Translations under genes and position numbers: made by a program
From: a virus
IMG/VR virus record: IMGVR_UViG_3300028025_000928
Location: 1-24,081 of that record
DNA: 24,081 nt
Strand: one strand, 5' to 3'
The notes under the pieces: generated by a model
The model's database searches: none
Seen by the model: the letters and a program-made list of their open reading frames with translations, nothing else
What the model was told of the DNA's origin: nothing
Part shown: positions 1 through 6,135 of the stretch, piece after piece
How the letters are laid out: every line of letters begins with the position of its first letter
How positions within the stretch are numbered: the stretch's first letter is position 1

Positions 1-60
1 CGTACAGCAGGTTATATTAATGTAAACAATTTAGGTGATGGTAGAACAGAGGTTTCTTAA
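1..60 (+). CDS. 3' end of an unidentified upstream gene (partial)
   Basis: Frame 1 is open from the window edge for 19 codons and ends with TAA at 58-60. The last base of that stop is the A of the next gene's ATG (TAATG), an arrangement typical of translationally coupled phage genes. Visible residues end in GDGRTEVS. This is too little to name a product. It could be a chance open stretch, but the one-base overlap with a strong gene makes a real gene end likely. Confidence 0.5.
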   Translation, partial: RTAGYINVNNLGDGRTEVS

Positions 61-1052
61 TGTCTAAGACATATATTTTAGTAGATACAGCAAATACATT
101 CTTTCGTGCTCGTCACGTAGTTCGTGGAGATCTTAATGATAAGATTGGCATGAGCATTCATACTGTATTAAGCAGTATTCGAAAAGCATGGCGTGACTTT
201 AACGGTGACCATGTAGTGTTCTGTCTTGAAGGTCGCTCGTGGCGTAAGGACTTCTATGCTCCTTACAAGCGTCAACGCACAGAGGCTCGTGCCGCACATA
301 GTCCTAAAGAAGCAGAAGAAGAAAAAGTATTTTGGGAAACGTTTGATAATTTTAAAGACTTTATCATTACTAAAACAAATACCACAGTCTTACAGAATCC
401 ACAATTAGAAGCAGATGATTTGATTGCAGGCTTTATTCAAGCACATCCGAACGACAACCATGTAATCATTTCAACAGATGGCGACTTTGCACAACTCATT
501 GCACCTAACGTGAAACAATATAATGGCGTAATGCAGATCACAACCACACACGAAGGATACTTTGATGAAAAAGGTAAACGTGTTAAAGATAAAAAAACTA
601 ATGAAGTTAAAGCCGCGCCGGACCCAACTTGGTTACTCTTTGAGAAGTGTATGCGTGGCGACACCTCCGACAACATCTTCTCTGCTTATCCGGGAGTACG
701 TGAGAAGGGGACAAAGAATAAGGTTGGTCTCCGTGAGGCCTTTGCCGATAGAGAATCCAAAGGCTACAATTGGAACAACATGATGCTTCAGCGTTGGACC
801 GACCACGAAGGTGTTGAACACCGTGTAATGGATGACTATACTCGTAATGTACAACTCTGTGATCTTACAGCACAACCTGTCGAGATTAAAGCCTTAATTA
901 AAGAAACAATTGATACTGCAACATCTGCAGAGAAAAGTATTCCGCAGGTTGGAATTCGTTTGTTAAAATTCTGTGCAGAATTTGATCTTCAAAAGATTAG
1001 TGAGCAGGTACAAAGTTATGCAGATCCACTTAATGCGAGGTATGTAGCATGA
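60..1052 (+). CDS. rnh: T4 RNase H-like 5'-3' exonuclease (FEN/PIN-like nuclease)
   Basis: This is probably the phage 5' nuclease that removes RNA primers and flaps from lagging-strand fragments during replication. The 330 residues are close to T4 RNase H (305). Acidic metal-binding residues typical of the FEN/PIN-like family lie in the expected order: D9 in ILVDTAN, E117/D119/D120 in LEADDLIAGF, D140 and D142 in STDGDF, and D201/D204 in RGDTSDNI. The last motif is followed by a glycine-rich helix-hairpin-helix-like stretch (PGVREKGTKNKVG) that binds DNA in this family. Between residues 50 and 75 a basic arch-like segment (R59, R62, Y66, K70, R71, R73) is as expected. The start ATG overlaps the preceding stop by one base, and the 3' end overlaps the next gene by ATGA. 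Family membership is secure. The symbol follows T4 usage; it is a structure-specific 5' nuclease, not a classical RNase HI. Confidence 0.93.
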   Translation: MSKTYILVDTANTFFRARHVVRGDLNDKIGMSIHTVLSSIRKAWRDFNGDHVVFCLEGRSWRKDFYAPYKRQRTEARAAHSPKEAEEEKVFWETFDNFKDFIITKTNTTVLQNPQLEADDLIAGFIQAHPNDNHVIISTDGDFAQLIAPNVKQYNGVMQITTTHEGYFDEKGKRVKDKKTNEVKAAPDPTWLLFEKCMRGDTSDNIFSAYPGVREKGTKNKVGLREAFADRESKGYNWNNMMLQRWTDHEGVEHRVMDDYTRNVQLCDLTAQPVEIKALIKETIDTATSAEKSIPQVGIRLLKFCAEFDLQKISEQVQSYADPLNARYVA

Positions 1053-1525
1053 ATTTTATATCAAAGGTAGTAATTCCAAACAAAGAATGGATTATTGAGG
1101 ACCACGGGCAAAAGATCGGATCAGTAGCAAAACTAAAAAAGGGCTATGAATTTTTTAGACGTGGTCAAAGAATTAACTTTAAAGACCTCAAAGCACTCAC
1201 TGATGAATTTGGTTTTACTCTTGCCGAAGGTACTAAGACTTCTAAGTTTGAAATAGAACCTGTTAGTTATAAAATTTATGAATTTCCATGTAGTTCAAAA
1301 CCTTTTGAAGCAGTTTATAATGTTAAAAAGAAACTACCGTTGTTTGCCAAGAGTGCTAAAAGTAAGAGTCAATATTGTGCAGGATATTATGTAATCAAGT
1401 TCCGCAAAGGATGGGTTAAGAGTTTTTGCCCAAAGCTAATTACATTAGAACGCTATCCATTTCACGGGCCTTATAAAACAGAAATTGAAATGAAAGCTAT
1501 GCTCAATACTGTTAACAAAACATGA
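1049..1525 (+). CDS. Conserved T4-like phage protein of unknown function
   Basis: A 158-residue basic protein. It starts in the ATGA overlap with the nuclease gene and ends in another ATGA overlap with the next gene, so translation is probably coupled along the run. The N-terminal part (about 1-60) is rich in Lys and alternating hydrophobic residues. The C-terminal half holds a compact motif-like region (KKKLPLFAKSAKSKSQ, then CAGYYVIKF, then KSFCPKLITL) with two cysteines. From memory this region resembles hypothetical proteins of T4-like cyanophages; that is recollection, not a search. No catalytic motif, signal peptide or membrane segment is visible. Its place next to a replication nuclease hints at a nucleic-acid-related role, but this is only context. 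Confidence 0.8.
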   Translation: MNFISKVVIPNKEWIIEDHGQKIGSVAKLKKGYEFFRRGQRINFKDLKALTDEFGFTLAEGTKTSKFEIEPVSYKIYEFPCSSKPFEAVYNVKKKLPLFAKSAKSKSQYCAGYYVIKFRKGWVKSFCPKLITLERYPFHGPYKTEIEMKAMLNTVNKT

Positions 1526-1746
1526 AACAACTTAACACATTACCTATAGAAGACTTCTTAGAAAAGACTAGAATTGCTATCAAAAGCAATCAAAAGAGCC
1601 TAACTTTAACTATAAAAGAAGCCACAGATTTACAGAACAGTCTTAGTATTGTAATGACTAGACTGAGCGGAAACTTAGACCAAATGCTGGCAGATAATCA
1701 AGTTCCAGACAAGATTGAGATAAGAGTAGACGGTGGTAAATTCTAA
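1522..1746 (+). CDS. Small hypothetical phage protein, 74 aa
   Basis: A short soluble protein starting in ATGA overlap with the upstream gene. Most of it (about residues 8-60) is predicted helical by eye, with heptad-like hydrophobic spacing, and it ends in a short strand-like segment (KIEIRVDG). It has no cysteines and no known motif. In T4-like genomes small regulators such as gp33 or DsbA lie near rnh, but I see no specific resemblance and do not assign either. The coupling to neighbours and absence of disruption support a real gene. Confidence 0.7.
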   Translation: MKQLNTLPIEDFLEKTRIAIKSNQKSLTLTIKEATDLQNSLSIVMTRLSGNLDQMLADNQVPDKIEIRVDGGKF

Positions 1747-1759
1747 AAACCTGCTAAAT

Positions 1760-1788
1760 ATATACGCACTTTTCGGAGATACGTATAT
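1760..1788 (+). promoter_or_regulatory. Possible hairpin presenting the ribosome binding site
   Basis: ATATACG (1760-1766) and CGTATAT (1782-1788) are perfect inverted repeats of 7 bp around a 15-nt loop. The loop holds GGAG (1775-1778), and the downstream ATG (1790) lies just beyond the stem. The structure could modulate initiation at 1790. The stem is AT-rich and weak, so it may be chance. Confidence 0.35.
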
Positions 1789-1789
1789 T

Positions 1790-2089
1790 ATGAGCAGGCC
1801 AAAACCCAAAGTTTTGTTAGAAATAACTAATAAAAAATCCTATAAAACTGATCAAGTTTTAGAGTCTGATGCCATTTGGGCAGTCTTTTACGAAGACAAA
1901 CCGATTAATCTCAAAACCACTAGTGTAGTTGCACAACAACTAGGTCCAAAATATAAAAAAGTTAGTTTTTCAAACAGCGGTCATGCATTCAATCTAGCTG
2001 AAAAATTAAACAAGCTATTCAATACCACTGACTTTGCCGTTTACAAATTAACTACCGGCGAAAAAGTCATAAATGAATCCGAAGCATGA
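1790..2089 (+). CDS. Small hypothetical phage protein, 99 aa
   Basis: The frame is open from an ATG at 1733, but I prefer ATG 1790. It has GGAG 11 bases upstream (1775-1778), and from there the protein begins with a natural basic N-terminus (MSRPKPKVLLEI). The longer form would overlap the previous gene and add a 19-residue leader with no clear meaning. The product is a mixed alpha/beta-looking soluble protein with Lys-rich turns and a central AIWAVFYEDKP strand-turn. No motif is recognised. Its end overlaps the next gene by 17 bases, consistent with one transcript. Confidence 0.65.
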   Translation: MSRPKPKVLLEITNKKSYKTDQVLESDAIWAVFYEDKPINLKTTSVVAQQLGPKYKKVSFSNSGHAFNLAEKLNKLFNTTDFAVYKLTTGEKVINESEA

Positions 2090-2462
2090 AATAACCAAAA
2101 TCGTTCTAGAAGCCAAAGGGCTTGTAGCAGATGAAAAGCGGATTAAACAAACTATCCCAATTTGGTGGGTAAACCCAAGAAAAAAAGAAAAAGGTGGACT
2201 CAGGCTTACTGAGCAAGGGTTCGAATGTCTGCAACAGGCAGATATCAAATGCTACGAAATTAGATTTGACGAGCCCATTTTCTTTACTAACAAATTAGCT
2301 ATTTGGATTGATCAAAATATGGACTGTCCATTTTACTTAAACAATAAACGTATTTGGGTATTTGGAGAAAAAATGGCTGTCCAATTAGTGTTGTTTTCTG
2401 GCAACATTGCAAAGTTCCAAAGAGCTAGAGAAAGATTCACAGAAAAACAAAAAAACGCTTGA
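2073..2462 (+). CDS. Conserved T4-like phage protein of unknown function, 129 aa
   Basis: A soluble 129-residue protein with a GGLRLTEQGF segment near residues 40-50 and a later VFGEKMAVQLVLFSG stretch near 95-110. From memory these segments recall a hypothetical protein found in many T4-like cyanophages; this is not verified. The WWVNPRKKEKGG region is basic and may bind nucleic acid. No catalytic residues can be named. The start overlaps the previous gene, and the ribosome binding site is weak, so expression probably depends on coupling. Its stop codon TGA lies inside the -35 box of the next promoter. Confidence 0.75.
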   Translation: MNPKHEITKIVLEAKGLVADEKRIKQTIPIWWVNPRKKEKGGLRLTEQGFECLQQADIKCYEIRFDEPIFFTNKLAIWIDQNMDCPFYLNNKRIWVFGEKMAVQLVLFSGNIAKFQRARERFTEKQKNA

Positions 2463-2487
2463 CAAGAGACAAGATCTTTGCTATAAT
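2459..2487 (+). promoter_or_regulatory. Consensus sigma-70 promoter for the MoxR-type ATPase gene
   Basis: TTGACA at 2459-2464 and TATAAT at 2482-2487 are both perfect, with an optimal 17-bp spacer. Transcription should start near 2494, giving a leader of about 46 nt. The -35 box overlaps the stop codon of the upstream gene. This predicts use by the unmodified host RNA polymerase, so the downstream gene could be expressed early. Confidence 0.9.
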
Positions 2488-2494
2488 TAACGTA

Positions 2495-2509
2495 CTGTAA
2501 AACATACAG
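2495..2509 (+). promoter_or_regulatory. Short hairpin at the predicted 5' end of the ATPase mRNA
   Basis: CTGTA (2495-2499) and TACAG (2505-2509) form a 5-bp stem with a 5-nt loop right after the predicted start site of the consensus promoter. It could protect the 5' end of the message. Too short to be sure. Confidence 0.3.
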
Positions 2510-2539
2510 CTTCAACAGTTTTTTTAAAGAAAGTAGATT

Positions 2540-3622
2540 ATGTCCGAAAAAATGTCAGCTAATCGCACTGTTAGCCCTAACGAAGCCAAAGCGGCTATTC
2601 GTAAGTGTATCAAAAAGCAACGCCCTGTGTTTATGTGGGGCCCCCCTGGTATTGGCAAATCCGATATTGTTAAACAAATCGGTGATGAACAAGAACGTGA
2701 AGTTATTGACGTTCGTTTGAGCTTGTGGGAACCCACTGACATTAAAGGTATTCCATATTACAACTCCAATTCTAATTCAATGACATGGGCTCCTCCTGCA
2801 GAATTGCCCACTGATCCAGAATCTACTGCAATTCTGTTCTTGGACGAGTTGAACTCTGCGGCTCCTGCTACACAGGCGGCGGCCTTCCAGTTGGTGTTGA
2901 ACCGCCGTGTTGGTACTTATGTACTGCCAAAAGGTGTGTCAATTGTTGCCGCTGGTAACCGTGAAGGTGACAAAGGTGTAACTTATCGTATGCCTGCTCC
3001 GTTGGCTAATCGTTTCTTGCACGTTGAACTCCGTTGCGACTTTGATGACTGGCACCAGTGGGCTGTTACTAACCGTGTTCACGAACAGGTTGTAGGTTAC
3101 TTGGGTTTCGCCAAGCAAGACTTGTATGACTTTGATCCTAAGTCTAGCTCAAAGGCATTTGCTACTCCACGTTCTTGGATGTTCGTTAGCGAACTGTTGG
3201 AAGAAGATGATGTTCCAGATAACACATTGACTGATTTGATTGCAGGTGCAGTCGGTGAAGGTCTTGCTGTTAAGTTTATGGCACACCGCAAGGTTGCAAA
3301 ACAGATGCCTAAGCCAGAAGATATTTTGGCAGGTAAGGTTAAGAAGTCTGAGATCAAAGAAATCTCAGCTATGTATTCTTTGACAATTAGTCTGTGCTAC
3401 GAACTTCAAGAAGCAGATCGTAAGAAGGCCAAGAACTGGGATTCTATGGCAGACAACTTCTTTGGCTTTATGATGGATAATTTCCCAACTGAACTAGTTG
3501 TTATGGGTGCAAAGGTTGCGTTGACTAACTATCAATTGCCATTCGATGCTAGTAAACTTGCCAACTTTGACAAGTTCCATGACAAGTATGGTAAGTACAT
3601 TATCCAGGCAATGGAAGGCTAA
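2540..3622 (+). CDS. MoxR-type AAA+ ATPase
   Basis: A 360-residue AAA+ ATPase, expected to couple ATP hydrolysis to remodelling of a partner protein or metal-containing complex. Walker A is GPPGIGKS at residues 34-41 and Walker B is ILFLDEL at 98-104 with D102/E103. A sensor-1-like segment VAAGN lies at 136-140, followed by the MoxR-like pattern of Asp/Gly, then MPAPLANRF with R158 as likely arginine finger. The C-terminal part (about 170-360) is helical and less conserved. MoxR ATPases normally work with a VWA-domain protein, and the very next gene encodes one, which strongly suggests a pair. It has its own perfect promoter and is closed by an intrinsic terminator before the partner, so the two can be transcribed separately. 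Only a weak AAAGAAAG ribosome binding site precedes the ATG. Substrate unknown. Confidence 0.92.
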   Translation: MSEKMSANRTVSPNEAKAAIRKCIKKQRPVFMWGPPGIGKSDIVKQIGDEQEREVIDVRLSLWEPTDIKGIPYYNSNSNSMTWAPPAELPTDPESTAILFLDELNSAAPATQAAAFQLVLNRRVGTYVLPKGVSIVAAGNREGDKGVTYRMPAPLANRFLHVELRCDFDDWHQWAVTNRVHEQVVGYLGFAKQDLYDFDPKSSSKAFATPRSWMFVSELLEEDDVPDNTLTDLIAGAVGEGLAVKFMAHRKVAKQMPKPEDILAGKVKKSEIKEISAMYSLTISLCYELQEADRKKAKNWDSMADNFFGFMMDNFPTELVVMGAKVALTNYQLPFDASKLANFDKFHDKYGKYIIQAMEG

Positions 3623-3626
3623 AATT

Positions 3627-3648
3627 GGACCCTGCGGGGTCCTTTTTT
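3627..3648 (+). terminator. Intrinsic terminator after the ATPase gene
   Basis: GGACCC (3627-3632) pairs with GGGTCC (3637-3642) around the tetraloop TGCG and is followed by six T residues (3643-3648). It starts 4 bases after the stop codon. This is a textbook Rho-independent terminator on the + strand. Confidence 0.92.
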
Positions 3649-3650
3649 AC

Positions 3651-3679
3651 TTGCTCTTTTGATAAATTGAATGTATAAT
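3651..3679 (+). promoter_or_regulatory. Probable sigma-70 promoter for the VWA gene
   Basis: A perfect TATAAT lies at 3674-3679. The best -35 at 17-bp spacing is TTGCTC (3651-3656), which keeps only the TTG half. The site lies immediately after the terminator and upstream of a good ribosome binding site, as expected for a restart of transcription. The transcript would start near 3686. It is weaker than the promoter before the ATPase gene. Confidence 0.65.
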
Positions 3680-3694
3680 AGTATTATCGCAACT

Positions 3695-3699
3695 AGGAG
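3695..3699 (+). promoter_or_regulatory. Strong ribosome binding site AGGAG
   Basis: AGGAG ends 5 bases before the ATG at 3705 and fixes the start of the VWA/metallopeptidase gene. It contrasts with the weak site before the partner ATPase gene, which suggests different expression levels for the two proteins. Confidence 0.8.
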
Positions 3700-3704
3700 T
3701 TATT

Positions 3705-4961
3705 ATGTCCGTAATGAAAGCAGAAAAGCAAAAGAAACAAGATTGGGTAGGCAAAGAGTTTAGTGCCGCAGAAAAAGCAAAGATTCTCGACAAGCTGATT
3801 ACAGCTCGAGTTGGTTTGTTGTTGCGTCATCCATTCTTTGGTAACCTTGCTACACGACTTAAAATGGTAGATGCCAGTGACTGGTGTCATACACTGGCCA
3901 CAGATGGTCGTAACTTTTATTTCAACTATGGTTTTGTAAATAAACTCACTCCTAAAGAAGCAGAGTTTGGTTTTGCACACGAAGTCCTACATAATGTATT
4001 TGATCACATGGGACGTCGTGATAGCCGAGATCCCCAGTTGTCTAACATTGCCGCTGACTTTGCTACCAATCAAATTCTTAAAGATGAACGCATTGGTACA
4101 GTGCCTAGCTTTATTAAAATTTTCCAAGATGACAAATATCGTGGCATGAGCTATGAACAGATCTATGATGACCTTTATGAGAAAGCAGAAAAGATTGACA
4201 TTGGTTCATTGGGTGAGTTGTTGGACGAACACTTAGACGGTGAAGGTGATGATGAAGGTGATGACGGAGAAGATGGGAACAAAGACGGCAAAGGTCGCCC
4301 ACGTTTGACTGCAGAAGAAAAGAAACAGATCCGCGATGAGATCAAAGAAGCAATGGTTGCGGCTGCTCAGAGTGCCGGAGCAGGTCGTGTTCCAGCAGGT
4401 GTTCAGCGTATGATCAAAGACTTCACTGAACCTAAAATGGATTGGCGTCAACTGTTGCGTATGAATATTCAAAGTATTCTTAAGAGCAATTTCAGCTTTA
4501 GCCGCCCTAACCGCAAGTCACAGCATAGTGGTGCTATCTTGCCAGGCATGACTAATGACGAAACTATTGACGTTTCTATTGCTATTGACATGTCAGGTTC
4601 TATTAGTGACGCAATGGCTAAGGACTTCTTGTCAGAAGTTAAAGGCATTATGGACGAGTACGTCGACTTTAAATTGGATTTGTGGTGCTTTGATACTCAA
4701 GTATACGGTTATGCCCAGTTCACTGGTGACACCGCAGATGAAATTATGAGCTACGAATGCAAAGGTGGTGGTGGTACTGACTTTGATGTAAACTTTGATT
4801 TTATGAAGAATGAAGGTATTGAGCCTAAAAAGTTTATCATGTTTACAGACGGGTATCCATGCGGTAGCTGGGGAGATGAAGAATACTGCGATACTTTGTT
4901 CATTGTACACGGCAACGAAACCATAGTTTCCCCATTCGGCCAGACTGCCTATTATAAATAA
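3705..4961 (+). CDS. Metallopeptidase-like plus VWA-domain protein (MoxR partner)
   Basis: A 418-residue two-domain protein. The N-terminal domain (about 20-165) carries AHEVLHNVFDH at residues 91-101, a zincin HExxH core with a further His at 101, as in the putative metallopeptidase family paired with VWA domains (DUF2201 type; family name from memory). A strongly acidic Asp/Glu/Gly linker spans about 178-195, then a helical segment. The C-terminal VWA domain (about 285-418) has a complete MIDAS: DMSGS at 295-299, T358 after four glycines, and TDG at 381-383, so metal-dependent protein binding is likely. It follows the MoxR-type ATPase gene but has its own promoter and a strong ribosome binding site. 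Inferred role: adaptor and possibly protease acting with the ATPase on host or virion complexes. Whether the zinc site is catalytic is unknown. Confidence 0.88.
   Translation: MSVMKAEKQKKQDWVGKEFSAAEKAKILDKLITARVGLLLRHPFFGNLATRLKMVDASDWCHTLATDGRNFYFNYGFVNKLTPKEAEFGFAHEVLHNVFDHMGRRDSRDPQLSNIAADFATNQILKDERIGTVPSFIKIFQDDKYRGMSYEQIYDDLYEKAEKIDIGSLGELLDEHLDGEGDDEGDDGEDGNKDGKGRPRLTAEEKKQIRDEIKEAMVAAAQSAGAGRVPAGVQRMIKDFTEPKMDWRQLLRMNIQSILKSNFSFSRPNRKSQHSGAILPGMTNDETIDVSIAIDMSGSISDAMAKDFLSEVKGIMDEYVDFKLDLWCFDTQVYGYAQFTGDTADEIMSYECKGGGGTDFDVNFDFMKNEGIEPKKFIMFTDGYPCGSWGDEEYCDTLFIVHGNETIVSPFGQTAYYK
4953..4960 (+). promoter_or_regulatory. T4-type late promoter box TATAAATA
   Basis: An exact TATAAATA overlaps the last codons and stop of the VWA gene. 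By T4 spacing, transcription would start near 4966, 8 bases before the ATG at 4974. That leaves a very short leader holding AGG-like bases. An AT-rich genome will contain such octamers by chance, so this is plausible but not proven. Confidence 0.5.
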
Positions 4962-4973
4962 AGTAGGTATATA

Positions 4974-5267
4974 ATGTCACTAAATAGAGGGACAGTTAAT
5001 GCGTTAAATGTTTTGGGATTTAGGAAGCTATCCTTTATTCCAGAACATTTTGCCAGACTCTCTATAGATCATAGGATAGATGTTAAGTCCGTAGAACATT
5101 GGATTGAATACAATCTTAACAGTAGGTATTCAATTTGTAGAAACTACGGGTTGGATCATTCTAGAAAGGTTATCGAAATTACAGAGATCGGTCTAGAAGA
5201 TGCTAAAGAACTAACTATGTTATCATTAGGGTGTCAACATTTACATAAGAAAAAGGAATTATTTTAA
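4974..5267 (+). CDS. Hypothetical phage protein, 97 aa
   Basis: A basic, probably soluble protein with several His residues, among them a CQHLHKKK cluster at the C-terminus. The middle part (about 30-60) reads as helix (VKSVEHWIEYNLNSRYS). The two cysteines and clustered histidines could bind metal, but no known motif is seen. AGTAGG lies a few bases upstream of the ATG. It follows an exact late-type box, and the next gene begins one base after its stop codon, so it probably leads a small cotranscribed group that runs into thymidylate synthase. Confidence 0.7.
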   Translation: MSLNRGTVNALNVLGFRKLSFIPEHFARLSIDHRIDVKSVEHWIEYNLNSRYSICRNYGLDHSRKVIEITEIGLEDAKELTMLSLGCQHLHKKKELF

Positions 5268-5268
5268 A

Positions 5269-5511
5269 ATGGAAAATACAGAACAAGCACAAACCGCTAG
5301 TCAACCAGTCGGCGGAGAAGCTCAACCGGCTGCACCCGAGTTAACAATTACAGATTTAATCAACATCAGATCAGTAGTAGATGTTGCAGTTCGCCGTGGT
5401 GCATTCGGAGCCAATGAAGCGTCAGCAGTCGGGGCGGCCTTTGATAGATTGAATACGTTCTTAAATGCTGTTGCACCAGCTAAGACCGAAGAACAACCGC
5501 CAGCACAATAA
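5269..5511 (+). CDS. Conserved small phage protein, 80 aa
   Basis: The N-terminal 25 residues are a low-complexity Glu/Gln/Ala/Pro tail, and the C-terminal dozen residues are similar. Between them a compact helical core (about 25-68) contains LTITDLINIRSVVDVAVRRG and later ASAVGAAFDRLNTFL. From memory this core is common in T4-like marine phages, where its function is not known. AAGGA at 5253-5257 lies 11 bases upstream of the ATG. The gene sits between two phage genes on the same strand, with 12 bases to the next. An oligomerising core with disordered ends is a reasonable reading of the sequence, no more. Confidence 0.75.
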   Translation: MENTEQAQTASQPVGGEAQPAAPELTITDLINIRSVVDVAVRRGAFGANEASAVGAAFDRLNTFLNAVAPAKTEEQPPAQ

Positions 5512-5512
5512 A

Positions 5513-5517
5513 AGGAG
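5513..5517 (+). promoter_or_regulatory. Ribosome binding site AGGAG
   Basis: AGGAG ends 6 bases before ATG 5524 and selects that start over the in-frame ATG at 5542. Confidence 0.75.
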
Positions 5518-5523
5518 AAGCAC

Positions 5524-6135
5524 ATGAAACATGTGGGAAAAATGAAAAACAACTCTGCTAGAATTGCAGTAGCATATAGAACACTACCAGGTGATTCAGC
5601 AAGCGCCTTAGTTATTGGTACCTCTGGACTACCAGATGCATATCACGATTCGTTGATGGCATTGATTGAGAGCGATGCAGGACAACAGGCTAACGAACTA
5701 GCCGATGTATTAGCAACACGTAGGTTTCCGGACGGTGGCGTAATGCTCCAGTGGCTACATGCAGGCGGACACTTGAAAAAAGTTCCTACTACTCTTGTGC
5801 TAATGACTCCAAACAATCAAAGTTTAATTCCCCTCAACGAATTAAATCAAGTGATTGCTGAACAAAAAGGTGTCACTGTTGATGAACTAGCTGTTACTGA
5901 AGATGGTAAGCCTGCTACAAAGAAAGAATTAGCTGCCGCTAAAAAGAACAAAGAAGAAATCATTGTTACCAGCGAAGTTGAAGAAAATGTTAGTAGCAAA
6001 GAAATGACTCCTACTGAGATGCGCTCAAGAGCAGATAAACTCTTTAAAGAAGCGCAGGCTCTACGCAAGCAGGCGGATGCAGTTGATCCACCTAAGAGCA
6101 AGAAAAAAGAAGCTGTAGTAGTGGATATTGAATGA
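5524..6135 (+). CDS. Conserved T4-like phage protein of unknown function, 203 aa
   Basis: The N-terminal domain (about 1-110) is an ordered alpha/beta-looking region with YRTLPGDSASALVIG, LPDAYHDSLMALIES and RRFPDGGVMLQWLH. From memory similar sequences occur in T4-like marine phages as proteins of unknown function. The C-terminal half (about 120-203) is highly charged, Lys/Glu-rich and probably a helix or coiled coil (MRSRADKLFKEAQALRKQAD) ending in a disordered basic/acidic tail. There is no signal peptide or enzyme motif. The stop overlaps the thymidylate synthase start by ATGA, so the two are translationally coupled. A structural, DNA-binding or scaffolding role is possible, but nothing in the sequence decides it. 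Confidence 0.78.
   Translation: MKHVGKMKNNSARIAVAYRTLPGDSASALVIGTSGLPDAYHDSLMALIESDAGQQANELADVLATRRFPDGGVMLQWLHAGGHLKKVPTTLVLMTPNNQSLIPLNELNQVIAEQKGVTVDELAVTEDGKPATKKELAAAKKNKEEIIVTSEVEENVSSKEMTPTEMRSRADKLFKEAQALRKQADAVDPPKSKKKEAVVVDIE

Noticed and set aside
1751-1762. Second late promoter (CTAAATATA) before the 99-aa gene
   Set aside because: Only 6 of 8 matches to TATAAATA, and too weak in AT-rich DNA.
1733-1789. ATG 1733 as start of the 99-aa gene
   Set aside because: No ribosome binding site, overlap with the previous gene, and a better start with GGAG upstream at 1790.
2495-2525. Terminator right after the consensus promoter (short stem, then a T run at 2519-2525)
   Set aside because: The 5-bp stem is separated from the T run by about 9 bases, so it would not work as an intrinsic terminator; at most an attenuator-like feature.
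4233-4472. 79-aa open frame on the - strand inside the VWA gene
   Set aside because: It lies opposite the acidic linker; the Phe/Ile-rich reading is a product of GAT/GAA codons read in reverse.
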